From Flaccisagitta enflata (taxonomy: Eukaryota > Chaetognatha > Sagittoidea > Aphragmophora), in assembly GCA_965153355.1 (NCBI GenBank), contig OZ231128.1, forward strand, positions 31,868,001-31,932,000: a DNA stretch of 64,000 nt, given 5' to 3'. Below are positions 22,012 through 34,461 of this stretch, in pieces (within the stretch, counting starts at the first letter, position 1; the number at the start of each line of letters is the position of its first letter). The translations under genes and the position numbers were made by a program. The notes under the pieces are model-generated. The model saw only the letters and a list, made by a program, of their open reading frames with translations. It searched no databases and was not told the DNA's origin.

Positions 22012-22597
22012 AGGAAAATCCTCCAAAATTCCCATGAAAGTGTATATGTTTGACAGCCCATAAATTGGTTGTTTTTCAAGCGATTGACATGAAATTGGTG
22101 ACGGTTTTAAAGATATTGAAAAGATCTTTAAAATGGGACCAATCTGGCATTTCTAGCTTTATCCGTTCAAAAGTTATGAGCAAAACAAGTGAAACTGTGA
22201 AAGTAGAAGGAAATAGATGAGGATCTGGAAAATCGTCCAAAATCTCCATAATCTTGCTCATGTTTGACAGCTTTTATCTTGGTTGTTTTTCAACGGATTT
22301 GCAAAAAATTGGTGCCGGTTGGAAAGATCTTGAAGAGATCTTTAAAATGGGCCCAATCTGGCATTTCTAGCTCAATTCGTTCAAAAGTTACAAGCAAAAC
22401 AATGGAGGAGGTCAAAAAAAGGGAAAATTTGATGACCTGTACCAACCACCCAGAAAAAAATGGAAATTTACAAAAATGAGCTACTGGAATGATTTTGCTG
22501 TTTTTTGCCATGGATTATGCATGGACTGAACCACTAGAAACCGCAGAAAAAGTGGCAGTTCTCCTAGTTTAAACCAAGCGGTTCTAAAAATCTGATG
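22012..22597 (-). repeat. Family C, copy 2 (inverted relative to copy 1)
   Basis: Reverse complement of 17461-18061 with few differences. The two copies form a second-order inverted repeat inside the arm with about 4 kb between them. Confidence 0.8.
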
Positions 22598-23062
22598 TGG
22601 GGGCCAAAATCCTAGCCTCGAGGCCCAAATCCTAGCCTTGAGGCCAAGATCCTAGCATGGAGGCCCAGATCCCAGCCTTAAGTCCCAAATCTCAGTCTCG
22701 AGGTCCAAATCCCAGCCATAGGCCTAGATCTCAGCCCAGAGGCCCCGTGGCTAGGATTTTGGCCTCAAGGCTAGGGTTTTGGCCTCGAGGCTAGGATTTT
22801 GGCCTCGAGGCTAGGATTTTGGCCTCGAGGCTAGGACTTGGGCCTCAAGGCTAGGATTTTGGCCTCGAGGCTAGGATATTGGCCTTGAGATTGGGATTTG
22901 AGGGGGGCGGAGGAGGAGGAGAAAAAATTTCCCCTATGTGTGAAAGCATAGGTCATCGACCCCTTCGGGGCCGCTGCCCTGCATTCCCTTCAACTTCAAG
23001 CACAACCTACTCAGGCAGTGCACGGGTACCGCTGACTATCTAACGCTTTTGCGACTATCAAA
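22598..23062 (-). mobile_element. Family B element, one terminus replaced by family C
   Basis: A 20 bp array (GAGGCCAAAATCCTAGCCTC), reversing orientation near 22745, leads to the terminal repeat (22935-22980) and the one-sided head GGTACCGCTGAC...AACGCTTTTGCGACTA (23025-23057). The opposite terminal repeat is absent; the array abuts family C directly. Confidence 0.7.
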
Positions 23063-23210
23063 ACTTTTTACTCTATCTTCACAAGCTGACCGACGGATGG
23101 ACAAAGCCTCTGAAAGAATCGCTAGTCCATGGCTAAAAAAAAAAAAACAGATCAAGTAAAATTCATATTCATCTGTCTGCCTGTTCGCTTGCAATGCATT
23201 CGTTTGTGTG

Positions 23211-23655
23211 TTTTTAGATGCGTCCTCGCATCTCTATAAGAGGGTTTGTCCGTCCGTCCGTCCGTCGGTCCGTCCGTCGGTCCGTCCGTCCGTCCGTCCG
23301 TCGGTCCGTCGGTCCGTTACGCCTGTGCAAAAACCAAGTTTTTCGGCTTTTTAGATGCGTCCTCGCATCTCTATAGGAGGGTTTGTCCGTCCGTCCGTCC
23401 GTCCGTCCGTCGGTCCGTCCGTCGGTCGGTCCGTCGGTCGGTCCGTTACGCCTGTGCAAAAACCGCGTTTCTCGGCTGTTTTTGGCCACGGTGAGATCCT
23501 ACACTGAAACAAATGATCAACCAACATATTTTGAGAGCCTCCTCTATTACTCAGTCGTTTCATCCGTCTGTTCGTCCATCTGTCTCTCCGTATATGTCAC
23601 ATGATCTATACACGCAGAGACACAGTCCGGACGCATCTTTGCCCGGTCGGGCTTG
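23211..23655 (-). mobile_element. Family A2 element with tandemly duplicated 137 bp head
   Basis: Two consecutive heads (TTTTTAGATGCGTCC at 23213 and 23350), each followed by (GTCC/GTCG)n and CGTTACGCCTGTGCAAAAAC. A single tail GGACGCATC...GCCCGGTCGGGC TTG ends the element near 23655. Confidence 0.75.
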
Positions 23656-23674
23656 TTTCTATGACATTGAAGAA

Positions 23675-24100
23675 AACAAGGCCGGACACGGCCAATAAGT
23701 AGTCGCTTACGGGTGGGCAGAGGCAGTAATGCGGTTGGGCAGGGGTAGTGTTGGTGGCGGGGCAGTAGTGCGGCTGGGCAGGGGCCACCGGACACAAGAA
23801 TCATTATTTAAGCCAATTTCGTGTCATTCAAAATTTCACGATACCTATGGACCTATGTCATGTTTTTATCGTCAAGGAAACATGCTGTAGTGGAGAGCCT
23901 TTTTGACAACTCGACCCTATTTATACGCGGACACGCGACTCTACACTTGCTGTGTCGGTCAGTCCATCCGTTGGCCCCTCTGTCGGTATGTCTGTCCCTC
24001 CGTCGGTCCATAACATTTTTGAATTGCGAGAGATTTTCGCATTACTGCTCACGCCCAACCGTCCATGACTGGGGCCGTGAATCCGGTCTTTTTTCAATGT
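23675..24100. mobile_element. Two family A pieces facing each other
   Basis: A '+' copy starts at 23675 (AACAAGGCCGGACACGGCC) with three GGTTGGGCAGGGG-like repeats but no right end. A '-' copy lies at about 23925-24096 (GCGGACACGCGACTCTACAC ... GGCCGTGAATCCGGTC). About 130 bp of low-copy DNA lies between them. Confidence 0.65.
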
Positions 24101-24112
24101 ACCTTCCTACGT

Positions 24113-24115
<3 letters not shown>

Positions 24116-24192
<77 letters not shown>

Positions 24193-24318
24193 CACGATGA
24201 TGTTCTGCCGTAATCGTGCGCGACTCTACACCCGGCTATGTCGGTTCGTCGATCCGTTGGTCGGTTGGTCGGTTAGTCTCCTTTTCACTTTTTCGGCGTT
24301 TTTGAGTTGTTATGAGTT
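24116..24318. repeat. (CA)n microsatellite plus truncated family A
   Basis: (CA)n at 24116-24191, then GCGCGACTCTACACCC and a GGTCGGTTGGTC tract to about 24318, the end of a reverse family A without its AAGGCC side. Confidence 0.8.
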
Positions 24319-24360
24319 CGTGTCAAAGTAATAATATTAGAATCTTATCACGAATTTTCT

Positions 24361-24702
24361 TACAACCTAACCTTGGCGAAAAAAAATGGCGGATTTTTAA
24401 ACCTACATATTTTAACCAACTTAATGCAAGAGAACCCAAGGAAAATCCGTGAAATTTTGAAAGCTCTTCAAAAGATCTTTCATTTAAGTCGTGTCCCGAG
24501 ATGGTGGAAGTTACTGTCACAACGAAAGAAAAAAAACTAGGACGACCAGCATAGGGCCATTTGAAAGATTTTTCATGGAGCTTAAAAATGGTCAAAGATT
24601 TTGTTTTTGGTTTTTCGCTTGGATGTCAAAAAGTGACAAAAATGTTTTAGGCAGCGCCCCGAAAGGGCCGATAACCTTTGTTTTCACATACATCTAACGC
24701 GG
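24361..24702. mobile_element. Element with CCTTGGCG end plus a family B scrap
   Basis: ACCTAACCTTGGCGAAAAAA at 24364 matches the right end of the candidate element 4919-5530. The sequence after it carries the AAAGCTCTTCAAAAGATCTT module. The other end is not found. At 24648-24690, GGCAGCGCCCCGAAAGGGCC is a lone family B terminus. Confidence 0.45.
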
Positions 24703-24730
24703 CTTTTTTTCATTGTCAAGATAGTACAAG

Positions 24731-24780
24731 TCATCATCATCATTATCATCATCATTATCATCATCATTATCATCATCATT

Positions 24781-24833
<53 letters not shown>

Positions 24834-24975
24834 TATCATCATCATCATCATCACAATCATCATCATCATCATCATCATCGTCATCGTCATCATCGTCATT
24901 ATCATGATCATGATCGTGGTCGTCGTTGTGGTTGTCATTGTCGTTCTCGTTGTTGTCGTCGTCGTCGTCGATGTC
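24731..24975. repeat. (TCA)n trinucleotide microsatellite
   Basis: TCATCA repeats with TTA and CAA variants to about 24895, then GTC/GTT-rich variants to about 24975. His-rich and Met-rich frames are artefacts. Confidence 0.95.
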
Positions 24976-25121
24976 GTCATATGACCAGGAATATTGAAAA
25001 GTAAAACATTGTTTACAGAGCGACTTACAGATGGATGGACGCCTCTATCATCAATATTTTCAATCATCAGATACATCGTAGTCAGCCTCATCAAACGCAA
25101 TTGAAGGAACAGCATTAACAA

Positions 25122-25224
<103 letters not shown>

Positions 25225-25559
25225 AGATAAACCTGGCATGTTACGGCCAAACAAATCAATTGTTGCCATACACGGGTATCCTTTTTAGGATTCTCGGTAA
25301 TCAACAGCGACAATAAGGCCATTGTAATCAATCTACAGTTATTCTACGTCATTCATTGATTTTTTTTTTCTTATTAGCATTGGCCACTCGATCGTAGTCC
25401 AATGAGCGATAATTGGCATCGCCAATCAATGGTCAAATCTTGTGTATGTTATGTCTAGTTCAGTAAGTTGCTTGGTAACTCGACCACAACTGGGGACATC
25501 ATGCATCAACTCACCTTTTTCTCTCGGTAATTATTACTATGTCAGGATATTCAGCAGTC

Positions 25560-25561
<2 letters not shown>

Positions 25562-25622
<61 letters not shown>
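25562..25622. repeat. (GA)n microsatellite near the inner arm edge
   Basis: Pure GA of about 60 bp, against about 108 bp of TC in the right arm (35293-35400). Confidence 0.97.
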
Positions 25623-25625
<3 letters not shown>

Positions 25626-26178
25626 TAGTAAGAAGATACCCCACTCCAGTCCGATCTGAAGTAACTGGGAGAACCACTCTAGACCGAATGGGTAGTTGAG
25701 TTACCAAACCACTGAAGTCCGATTCTGACTTAAGTGGATAGAGACTTTACTGGCCTCATTTTGAGAATTGGATTCGGACTAGAGTGGTTCTCCCGAGAAA
25801 GAGGGAGAGCTATGAATGAATGAAGGAATTAATGAATGAATGAATGATTAATTAATGATCAAATAAACACTGTATGGCCGTCAACCGACGGACGGACTCA
25901 CTACCTACTCCTTTAAAGAAATAAAAGCTGTTTCTTAGCGCGCAGGGTGCGACAAAATTTGTGGCTGCCTACAAGAAGATTTTTTTAATAGCTGTTCACT
26001 TTTAAAACAAGTGATTTAAGCAAAATTTCAATAGATATATAGTAATAGTATACAAATACAAGCTTGCATTACAACTAATGAGAGAACTCTTAAAGGACAA
26101 TTTTTGATATTTCATTAAAAAGTCATTCTCATCTTTTTTTCAGAAAGATATCTTCACACATCTTTCTGTCTTGCTTAC

Positions 26179-26334
26179 AAACAAGGCCGGATACACGGCA
26201 ATCCAGTCGCGGACCGTTACAGGGTTGGGCAGGACTAGTGATACGAACACCGTTCGGAATTCAAAAATATTAAGGACAGACCGATGGACCAACTGACATG
26301 GCAAGGTGTAGAGTTGTGTGTCCGTGACTAAAAA
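26179..26334 (+). mobile_element. Family A element
   Basis: AACAAGGCCGGATACACGGC, AGTCGCGGAC, GGTTGGGCAGG, a short degraded microsatellite and GTTGTGTGTCCGTGACTAAA. Confidence 0.85.
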
Positions 26335-27290
26335 GCTAGCTGCTTACAAGCAATGCTTGCGTGCCTGGGCACTTTGCCGTTCCCTGCTTAGCGGGGAAAG
26401 AAAATTGGAAACAAAACTGGTTAGTGGACTTGTGTTTGATTGGATGGACGGATTGGGCGCTTCACATAGCAAGAGTTTGGAATTTCTTCTTGGCCCGCTT
26501 ACCCAGGACAGAAGGACTAATTTCAAGGCCCTGACCATTTTTCTTTTTCTAAAAATAGTTTATCTTCCGTATGTTTAGCAGCCTTCTTTTATGTCCTTAT
26601 TTGCATATTGCAGTGGGAGATACTGTCACGCTTCAGTTTGTTTATAACACTATAGACCTCTTCCTGTGCACATTTAAGCAGTTCATCTGTGTAACAAACA
26701 ACATCCACAACATTTTTGGTTTTGTCTCGTGGATAATTTTTGTTTAATAGATGACTTTTTAAGGCAACTGTTAGTCTCTTTAACAACGAAAAAGCATGGG
26801 GAAATTTGCTTCCCTATTGAACTATGGGAAACTTTAAATAGGGATAGAAACGTAGCTTCAATTCCAGAAGACGCAAGCAAAAAATCCGTGTCGAAATTTT
26901 TGATATTGGGATCCAAAACGTTTCATGGGATAAATATAACGCAATAATGATAAAATCTAGTGAAAATGAATCATATTCTACCAATATAACACTACGGTAA
27001 AAATTTTCCCCCGCGAAAATTGTGCGAAAATTCTCATAGATGAAAGGCCCCCAAAGATAAGATTACTGTGACTAAACTAGGCCCATCTTAGCAAAGCCGA
27101 GCTAGTTGAATTATCTCCAAACCATGGTGAGTTCAAATCTCTTTTCATATCCGTTCCATGACCGCGCCCTGAGACGCCATAAAAAAACAAGAAACAGCAT
27201 ATGATTTTGAACAAGCGTAAAAGAAAAATGCCGCACTTTTTGCTTCTTCCGTTGACGTTGTGCAGTATCTACGCTGCATCATTAAGTATT
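26335..27290. other. Low-copy block with short non-repetitive frames
   Basis: Several 65-90 codon frames of ordinary composition lie here: plus strand 26318-26578 and 26729-26947, minus strand 26589-26786 and 26683-26916. The plus frame at 26729 and the minus frames overlap, so at most some are real. None shows a motif I recognise. A CAG/TAG-type acceptor (TTTTTGTTTAATAG, about 26734-26747) is only suggestive. This could be remnants of a host gene or a transposon ORF. Confidence 0.2.
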
Positions 27291-27500
27291 CAGTCGCGTG
27301 CTATGCGACTCTACACCCCGCTGTGTCGGTCAGTCGGTCCGTCGGTCTGTCAGTCAGTCGGTCCGTCCCTTTTTTACTTTTCGGCGTTTTTGAGCTTTTT
27401 GAGCATACGGCTCCTGTGCAGATACCCTAGTGACCTTCTCCAGCACTGCTCCTGCCCACCCGCACGCGACTAGGGTAACCGTGTATCTGGCCTTGTTTTT
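27291..27500 (-). mobile_element. Family A element, TGC variant
   Basis: Head hairpin GTCGCGTGCTATGCGAC, GTCGGTCCGTCGG microsatellite, TTTTCGGCGTTTTTGAGC, tail GCACGCGACTAGGG and CCGTGTATCTGGCCTTGTTT. The tail GCACGCGAC is the exact complement of the head GTCGCGTGC. Confidence 0.85.
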
Positions 27501-27504
27501 AATT

Positions 27505-27615
27505 ATGGCTGAAGTTCCGACGTGTAAGAACTTATCTAACTCTCACATTCTCTCCTATTGGAGTGACTGGGGTGTTGCAAGAATTGCCAAGGAACTTCTG
27601 TCACTAGAAAGATAG
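27505..27615 (+). other. 36-codon coding-like open frame, fragment
   Basis: ATG to TAG directly after a family A element, protein starting MAEVPTCKNLSNSHILSYWS. Composition is ordinary and there are no repeats. It may be a piece of an exon disrupted by the element insertions around it. No family is recognised. Confidence 0.15.
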
Positions 27616-27746
27616 TTGCTTAAAGGTATCTGATATCAGCAGAAAATACATATTTTATTATAGCAAAATCTACATTATTTTATGAATGTTAATATTCAGA
27701 CGATGTTCATTTTATACTTAAAAGCTTTGTCAAATCTCATATGCTG

Positions 27747-27900
27747 TTTTTAGTCGCGGACACGCGACTCTACACCTTGCCGCGTCAGTCGGTCCATTGG
27801 TCCGTTGGTCCGTCACATTTCTGAATTGCGAGCGGTCTTTGCATTACTGCCCCTGCCCAAACGTCCGCGACTGTCCTGCCGTGTATCCGGCCTTGTTTTT
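27747..27900 (-). mobile_element. Family A element, near-consensus copy
   Basis: TTTTTAGTCGCGGACACGCG head hairpin, GGTCCATTGGTCCGTTGGTC microsatellite, CATTACTGCCCCTGCCC, tail GTCCGCGACTG, end hairpin GCCGTGTATCCGGC and CTTGTTTTT. Family D copy 2 starts at the very next base. Confidence 0.9.
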
Positions 27901-28660
27901 GTCTGCGACGGAATATCATTCCGACGCGGAATATAATTCAAGGCGGGTGGATGTTGTCGTCGTTGTCGTTGTTGTCGTGACGGATTTTAAAAAAATGGAT
28001 AACTTTTTTATGCTTTGACCGATTTGGTTCATATTTGGTTGAAACTTGAACTAGGGTAAGGCGCTTTACATCCTATCCAATGTTTGTGATCCGACCCACC
28101 CAACTGGCCCAACCAGCCTTCCGAACTAAAAGTGAAAAACATGCATAACTCAGCCATTTTTCAACCAATTAGACTGAAGTTTGGTATGGAGTCTCTAAAT
28201 GGAAGGACTAAACATATGTATATGATTTGTATGCATTTGAGCATGCAAACCGGCCAAACCGACCTATCACCCAACCAGCCTACCGGCCTAAAAATGAAAA
28301 ACGTGCATGTGTTTGGCATTTTTCAACTGATTTGGTTGAAATTTGTTATGGAGTCTCTAAATGGAAGGATTCGACATATGAATGTGATTTGTATGCGTTT
28401 GAGCATGCTAACTGGCCTAACCAGTCTACCAACCAACCAGCCTACCAGCTCAAAGGTGAAAAACGGGTATAACTTTGCTATTTTTTAACCAATTTGCTTG
28501 AAACTAGGTATAGAGACTCAAAATGGAAAGACTCAACATAGGTACCACCAGATTTATATACATTTTGTAGTGTTTGTGATCTTTTGGTCGTGGCGATCTT
28601 ATGGAATTGGTAGTCATCATCCCCCCTCCATCGTGGACCCAATTTACTGTTCAGATTTTT
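27901..28660 (+). mobile_element. Family D element, copy 2 (short core)
   Basis: Head GTCTGCGACGG with the same ATTCCG-A-CGCGGA hairpin arm, (GTC/GTT)n, the conserved GGCGCTTTACATCCTATCC block, about two and a half core units, and a tail with CCATCGTGGACCC (8 of 11 complementary to its head). It ends ACTGTTCAGATTTTTT. It is shorter than copy 1 because the core has fewer units. Confidence 0.65.
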
Positions 28661-28665
28661 TTCTC

Positions 28666-28857
28666 ATGAAAAATTTCTACAAAGGCCGGATTGAAGCTTT
28701 GAAAAAGACACATGTCAAACTTCGGAAACGCGGCGGCAAAATTCTTTCTAAATTTCTCAATGAGCCATTCGAGTTCCCAATGGTTTCTGCCTTCAAACTC
28801 GAAGCGGCCCTAGAACAACAACTGTTGACGGACTCTGCGATGCGGTTAACCTTTTAA
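28666..28857 (+). other. 63-codon coding-like open frame, fragment
   Basis: The frame starts at ATG (28666) six bases after the family D tail and ends TAA. It reads MKNFYKGRIEALKKTHVKLR then a basic stretch and an acidic, Leu-rich C-terminus. Balanced codon use and lack of repetition make it one of the best coding-like patches in the window. I do not recognise the family. It may be the 3' part of an ORF truncated by the family D insertion. Confidence 0.22.
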
Positions 28858-30013
28858 ACTGATAGAAAAATGTATTTTTGGTCTTTTTCAGCAAATCCCG
28901 TTCATAAATTAGCTCATGGAAAGAGAAGGAGTAAACGAGAAAAAGTAGGCGGAAGCGCTCAATAGAGAGAAATCACTATGTTATGGTCACAATGACACAA
29001 AATACAATAAAATATTTGTCACGAGGTATCAAATGAAAGCCCTTGCAATACTGAATCGATCCGCACCATTTATCGGGGATTTGCAGAAAAAATTTTTTTT
29101 CGTTTACTTCTCTACTTTAAAAGCTTAAAAAGACGGAGGACAAATGAGTTTTGAGAAAAAGAAAACGGTCATCCTTAATTTCTTCATAGTTTTTATCCCT
29201 CCATATTGGGTTAGCAAAATGAGAAGAAATTCCAATTTTTTGCCATGCGAAGCGCCCAAATGGACGGAGAAAGAGAAAATGAGAGAGAGAGAGAATGTCT
29301 TCAATTAGGTTGATAGATAGCGAGTCTTCAATTAGAGTGATTGTCCTCCTCCGTGTCATTTGCGCTTCGGGGTAAAATAGTTTCACAGATTAGATTGCTT
29401 TCGTCTATGTCATTATCGTTGCCATCTTCGTTGTCATTATCGTTGCTTACGTCGTTGTCTTTGCCGTTTGCCGTCGTCTCTTCGTGAATAAAATCATTTG
29501 AAGGGAAAGATGAAATAGGGGGTACTCAGAAGAGCGCATAAAGCGATCAACTAACTGCCTGAGCACCATTAAAATGATAAAAACAACGAAACATTTAAAT
29601 TGCCGTAATTGTTTAGTTCAGCCTGTTCAGCCTGTTCAGCTTGTAGTCATTACAGAAAGCAAAGATACAGATTCCGTAAGCTGCCGCGCAGCAGAATTTG
29701 ACTACCCTAGCTGCCGCACATCAAATGCTTATAGACAACCATATACTTCTCAGCATTTAATGCACAATTGCACATATAATAAGCAACATTTCAATTGACT
29801 TACCTATTCAGTTTTTCCCCCCAAATTTGCGGCATTCCAACATTTTTGTGAGTTTTTACCATATTTCCTCTCTGCCTGGCGCCACTTCCGCACATATCTG
29901 CTTTTCCACCTTGCTCCACGGAATCCTCAGCTCTGACAGAAAGCTTTAGACCATTTGAAATAGGCTTTTGTGCCTTTAGATTAGGTAATGACGCTCCTAT
30001 ATACACCTGACTT
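28858..30013. other. Low-copy block, no gene recognised
   Basis: AT-rich unique sequence with a GA-rich patch (29279-29294) and irregular TCGTTGTC/TCGTTGCC repeats (about 29400-29470). Frames at 29117-29386 (minus) and 29800-30006 (minus) show no domain. Confidence 0.4.
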
Positions 30014-30650
30014 TTTAGATGCGTCCACGCATCTCTATACTACTAGACTAAAAAAAAACCGCACTTTGAAATGGCAAATTGTCATACTGAATTTAAAAAT
30101 AACTAATTAAAATCTTAAATCGTTAGAAAGCTCTTGAAAAGATCTTTCATTTGGCTCCAATCTGGAAATTCTAGCTTTATTCGTTTAGAAATGGCATAAG
30201 AATGAGTAAAAACATTGCCATTTTCAGTTTGCAATCCTATTGAAAAATGAGCATTTTTACAAATTCGAAGATAACTTTGACAAGCTCTAGCTCCTTAACC
30301 GTTTGAGATACAGATTTGGGATTGGTCTAGAATGAAAGAAAATTTGAAAATCTTTCAAATCACTTCAACAAAAAAATGTTCAAATCATTTTTTTTCTTAT
30401 TCTTTAACTCAAAATAGGGTGCGGCTTTTTTTTTTTTAGTCGAGTAGTAAGAGGCTTTGTCCGTCCATCCGTTGGTCCCTTGGTCCGTTGGTCCGTCGGT
30501 GAGCACGAGTCATATATGGTGAAAACTCAGGGAAATCACGCAAAATGTTTTGTCATTGCATCATTCCACATGATTGATGCAATATTGCATCATTCTTAAC
30601 AAGCTAAGCAGCATGTGGACGCATCGTTGTACCCCCGGGGTACTTGTTTA
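30014..30650 (-). mobile_element. Family A2 element interrupted by a 408 bp element
   Basis: Head TTTTTAGATGCGTCCACGCA, then CTCTATA, an insertion (30040-30447), then AGAGGCTTTGTCCGTCC continuing the A2 sequence. The tail GTGGACGCATC (30615-30625) is an 11 nt perfect complement of the head GATGCGTCCAC. It is followed by the hairpin ACCCCCGGGGT and CTTGTTT. Confidence 0.75.
30040..30447. mobile_element. 408 bp TA-flanked MITE inside family A2
   Basis: Ends CTACTAGACTAAAAAAAAAC(CGCAC) and its reverse complement with slight differences (GTGCGGC, T-run, AGTCGAGTAG). TA stands on both sides (30038-30039, 30448-30449). Removing it plus one TA restores the uninterrupted A2 sequence CTCTATAAGAGG seen in other copies, which proves the insertion. 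The interior contains the AAAGATCTTTCATTTGGCTC module. A Tc1/mariner-type origin is inferred from the TA duplication. Confidence 0.85.
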
Positions 30651-31137
30651 TTTTATTGATGAGAAGTCCATCAGATCCTTATTTATCCTTGCTGTGCCTG
30701 TTTTCAAATTCCTGTTATAACGCCAGTAGAGAAAGGCGATACGACTGTTGTTCCGGCTCCTGCGCTACGGTCAGTCCTGCGTCTAAAGCCCATGACAAAA
30801 CGAGATAGGAAAACATTTAAGTACCAAACACCAAAAGGTATCTCGACATGAACATTGAACTCAACAACAACATTTTTCAAAACGACTGTCCATCTTCGAG
30901 TGTCCATCTTTCGGGCGGCTTCATCATTCGTTGCCCAAGTCGGCAGATAGAAACGCATCCCATTTTGGTCCACTTAGGCACATTTTGCAGTGTAATGTAA
31001 CTTGCTTTAAGTCCCCCCCTCCCTCTACTTAGTTTCGAAAGTAATTTTTAATAAAATCAAACAGTATCTACTCATTTGTCGGTGAGCCGGTCGATCTATC
31101 CTTTCAGTCATGCGGCTCATACATCACCGTGTGGCTG
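30651..31137. other. Low-copy block, possible decayed ORF
   Basis: A minus-strand frame of ordinary composition (30704-30973, immediately downstream of a stop, first ATG near 30958) encodes an Arg/Val/Phe-rich peptide with no recognisable motif. No other feature. Confidence 0.2.
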
Positions 31138-31180
31138 TTCTATACCTATACCTATACCTATACCTATACCTATACCTATA
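31138..31180. repeat. (TATACC)n hexanucleotide repeat
   Basis: Seven or so perfect TATACC/CCTATA units. Confidence 0.95.
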
Positions 31181-31228
31181 AAACTTTATCACTGACGCTA
31201 AGACCCAGTCGTTCCAGCTCAAAGAAAT

Positions 31229-31985
31229 CATTTTTAGTCGCGTGTTACGCGACTCAAGACCCCCCTTTGTCCGTTCGTCCGTCGGTCCCCTTTTTGGGCA
31301 GCGGCCCCGAAGGGGTCGATGACCTATGCTTTCACACATGGGGAATTTTCTCCTTCTCCTTCTACGCCCCCCCCCCCCTCAAATTCCAGTCTCGAGGCCG
31401 AAATTCCCGTCTCGAGGCCCAAATCCCAGTCTTGAGGCCCAAATCCCAGCCTCGAGGCCCAAATCCTAGCCTAAAGGCCAAAATCCCAGCCTTGAGGCCC
31501 AAATCTCAGCCTCAAGGTCCAAATCCCAGTCTCGAGGCCCAAATTCCAGTCTCGAGGCCCGAATCCCAGTCTTGAGGCTCAAATCCTAGCCTAAAGGCCA
31601 AAATCCTAGCCTAAAGGCCAAAATCCTAGCCTGGAGACCCAGATCTCAGCCTTGAGGCCCAAATCTTAGCCTCCAGGTCCAAGTCCCAGCCAAGAGGCCC
31701 AGTCCCAGGCCGGAAGAGGAAGAGGAGGGAGAAAATTCCCCATATGTGTGTAGGTCATCGACCCCTTCGGAGCCGCTGCCCTGCCTCCCCCTCAACTTCA
31801 AGCACAACCTACTCAGGCAGGGCACGGGTACCGCTGACCATCTGACGCTTTTGCAACTATTAATTTTTTTTCATGTTTTTGTGGTCTTTGGCCTATGTGC
31901 ACCTGCCAAAATGCTCTAGTAACTCCATTACTGCCCCTGCCAACCCGCACGCGATTAGGGTAGCCGTATATCCGGCCTTGGTTTT
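31229..31985 (-). mobile_element. Family A element split by a family B element
   Basis: 31229-31288 is a family A head (TTTTTAGTCGCGTGTTACGC, GACTC, GTCCGTCGGTCCCC). 31863-31985 is its continuation (TTTTTGTGGTCTTTGGCC ... CCGCACGCGATTAGGG ... GTATATCCGGCCTTGG). The tail GCACGCGAT matches the head GTCGCGTGT imperfectly. Confidence 0.8.
31287..31862 (-). mobile_element. Family B element nested in family A
   Basis: TTTTTGGGCAGCGGCCCCGA, GATGACCTATGCTTTCACAC, a 20 bp array (GAGGCCCAAATCCCAGTCTC), the opposite terminal repeat (31737-31780), then GGTACCGCTGACCATC and ACGCTTTTGCAACTA at the far end. It is complete, and both junctions with family A are visible. Confidence 0.8.
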
Positions 31986-32587
31986 TTTTTTTGGGGGGGG
32001 GAGATGACTAGAATTCATCCATTAGCCAAAAAGTCCATTTTCAAAATGATACAAGACGTGTGGATTTCACTAACCTTATCGACGAACCGAACAACCAACG
32101 GAAGCACATTACCACCATTACTTATTGCCCGATGTCGAAAATTGATTTATAAGCCTGGAGTCTTCGATTTAAGCCTCAAGCCTCCCATTGGGACTTGAAC
32201 TGTCGGACTTTGATTGTTGGATAGTTTCCAAGGGGTGGGTAAACGGACGAAAAGCTAAGAAGCTAAAGAAATCCCCTCTATGTGTGGGAAATTCCCCTGG
32301 GAATGGTTGGGTCATCAGCTATTTCAGGGCCACTGTCAAAAAAGAGGAGTTGATGCCTGTGTCTGATGGTTCCCAGTGAGATGGAACAACATGAGAATTG
32401 AGTTTTGGAAAAGAAAAAAGAAACTCTTTCAAAATCAACCATGTTGAAAATATATACACCATGACAAGCTCCCACCGATGGATATTTTGAACTCACAACC
32501 AATACGAATTCAATCTCCAATAATTGCGTTTTCAAACTCGACGAGCACGTCATACCGTGCCCTCTATTCTCATGTTTTTTTCTCTCT
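31986..32587. other. Low-copy block, nothing recognised
   Basis: Unique sequence with frames of 60-90 codons on both strands but no domain or motif. Confidence 0.4.
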
Positions 32588-33215
<628 letters not shown>

Positions 33216-33314
33216 TCAGGGCCTTTCTTTCGTTTTGAAAAAAATTTAAACTAACACATTGTATATGTCCACGTCCACATCAGCGTGTCTCTCTCTCTTT
33301 CAGAGCATCTGTTC

Positions 33315-34459
<1,145 letters not shown>

Positions 34460-34461
34460 TA

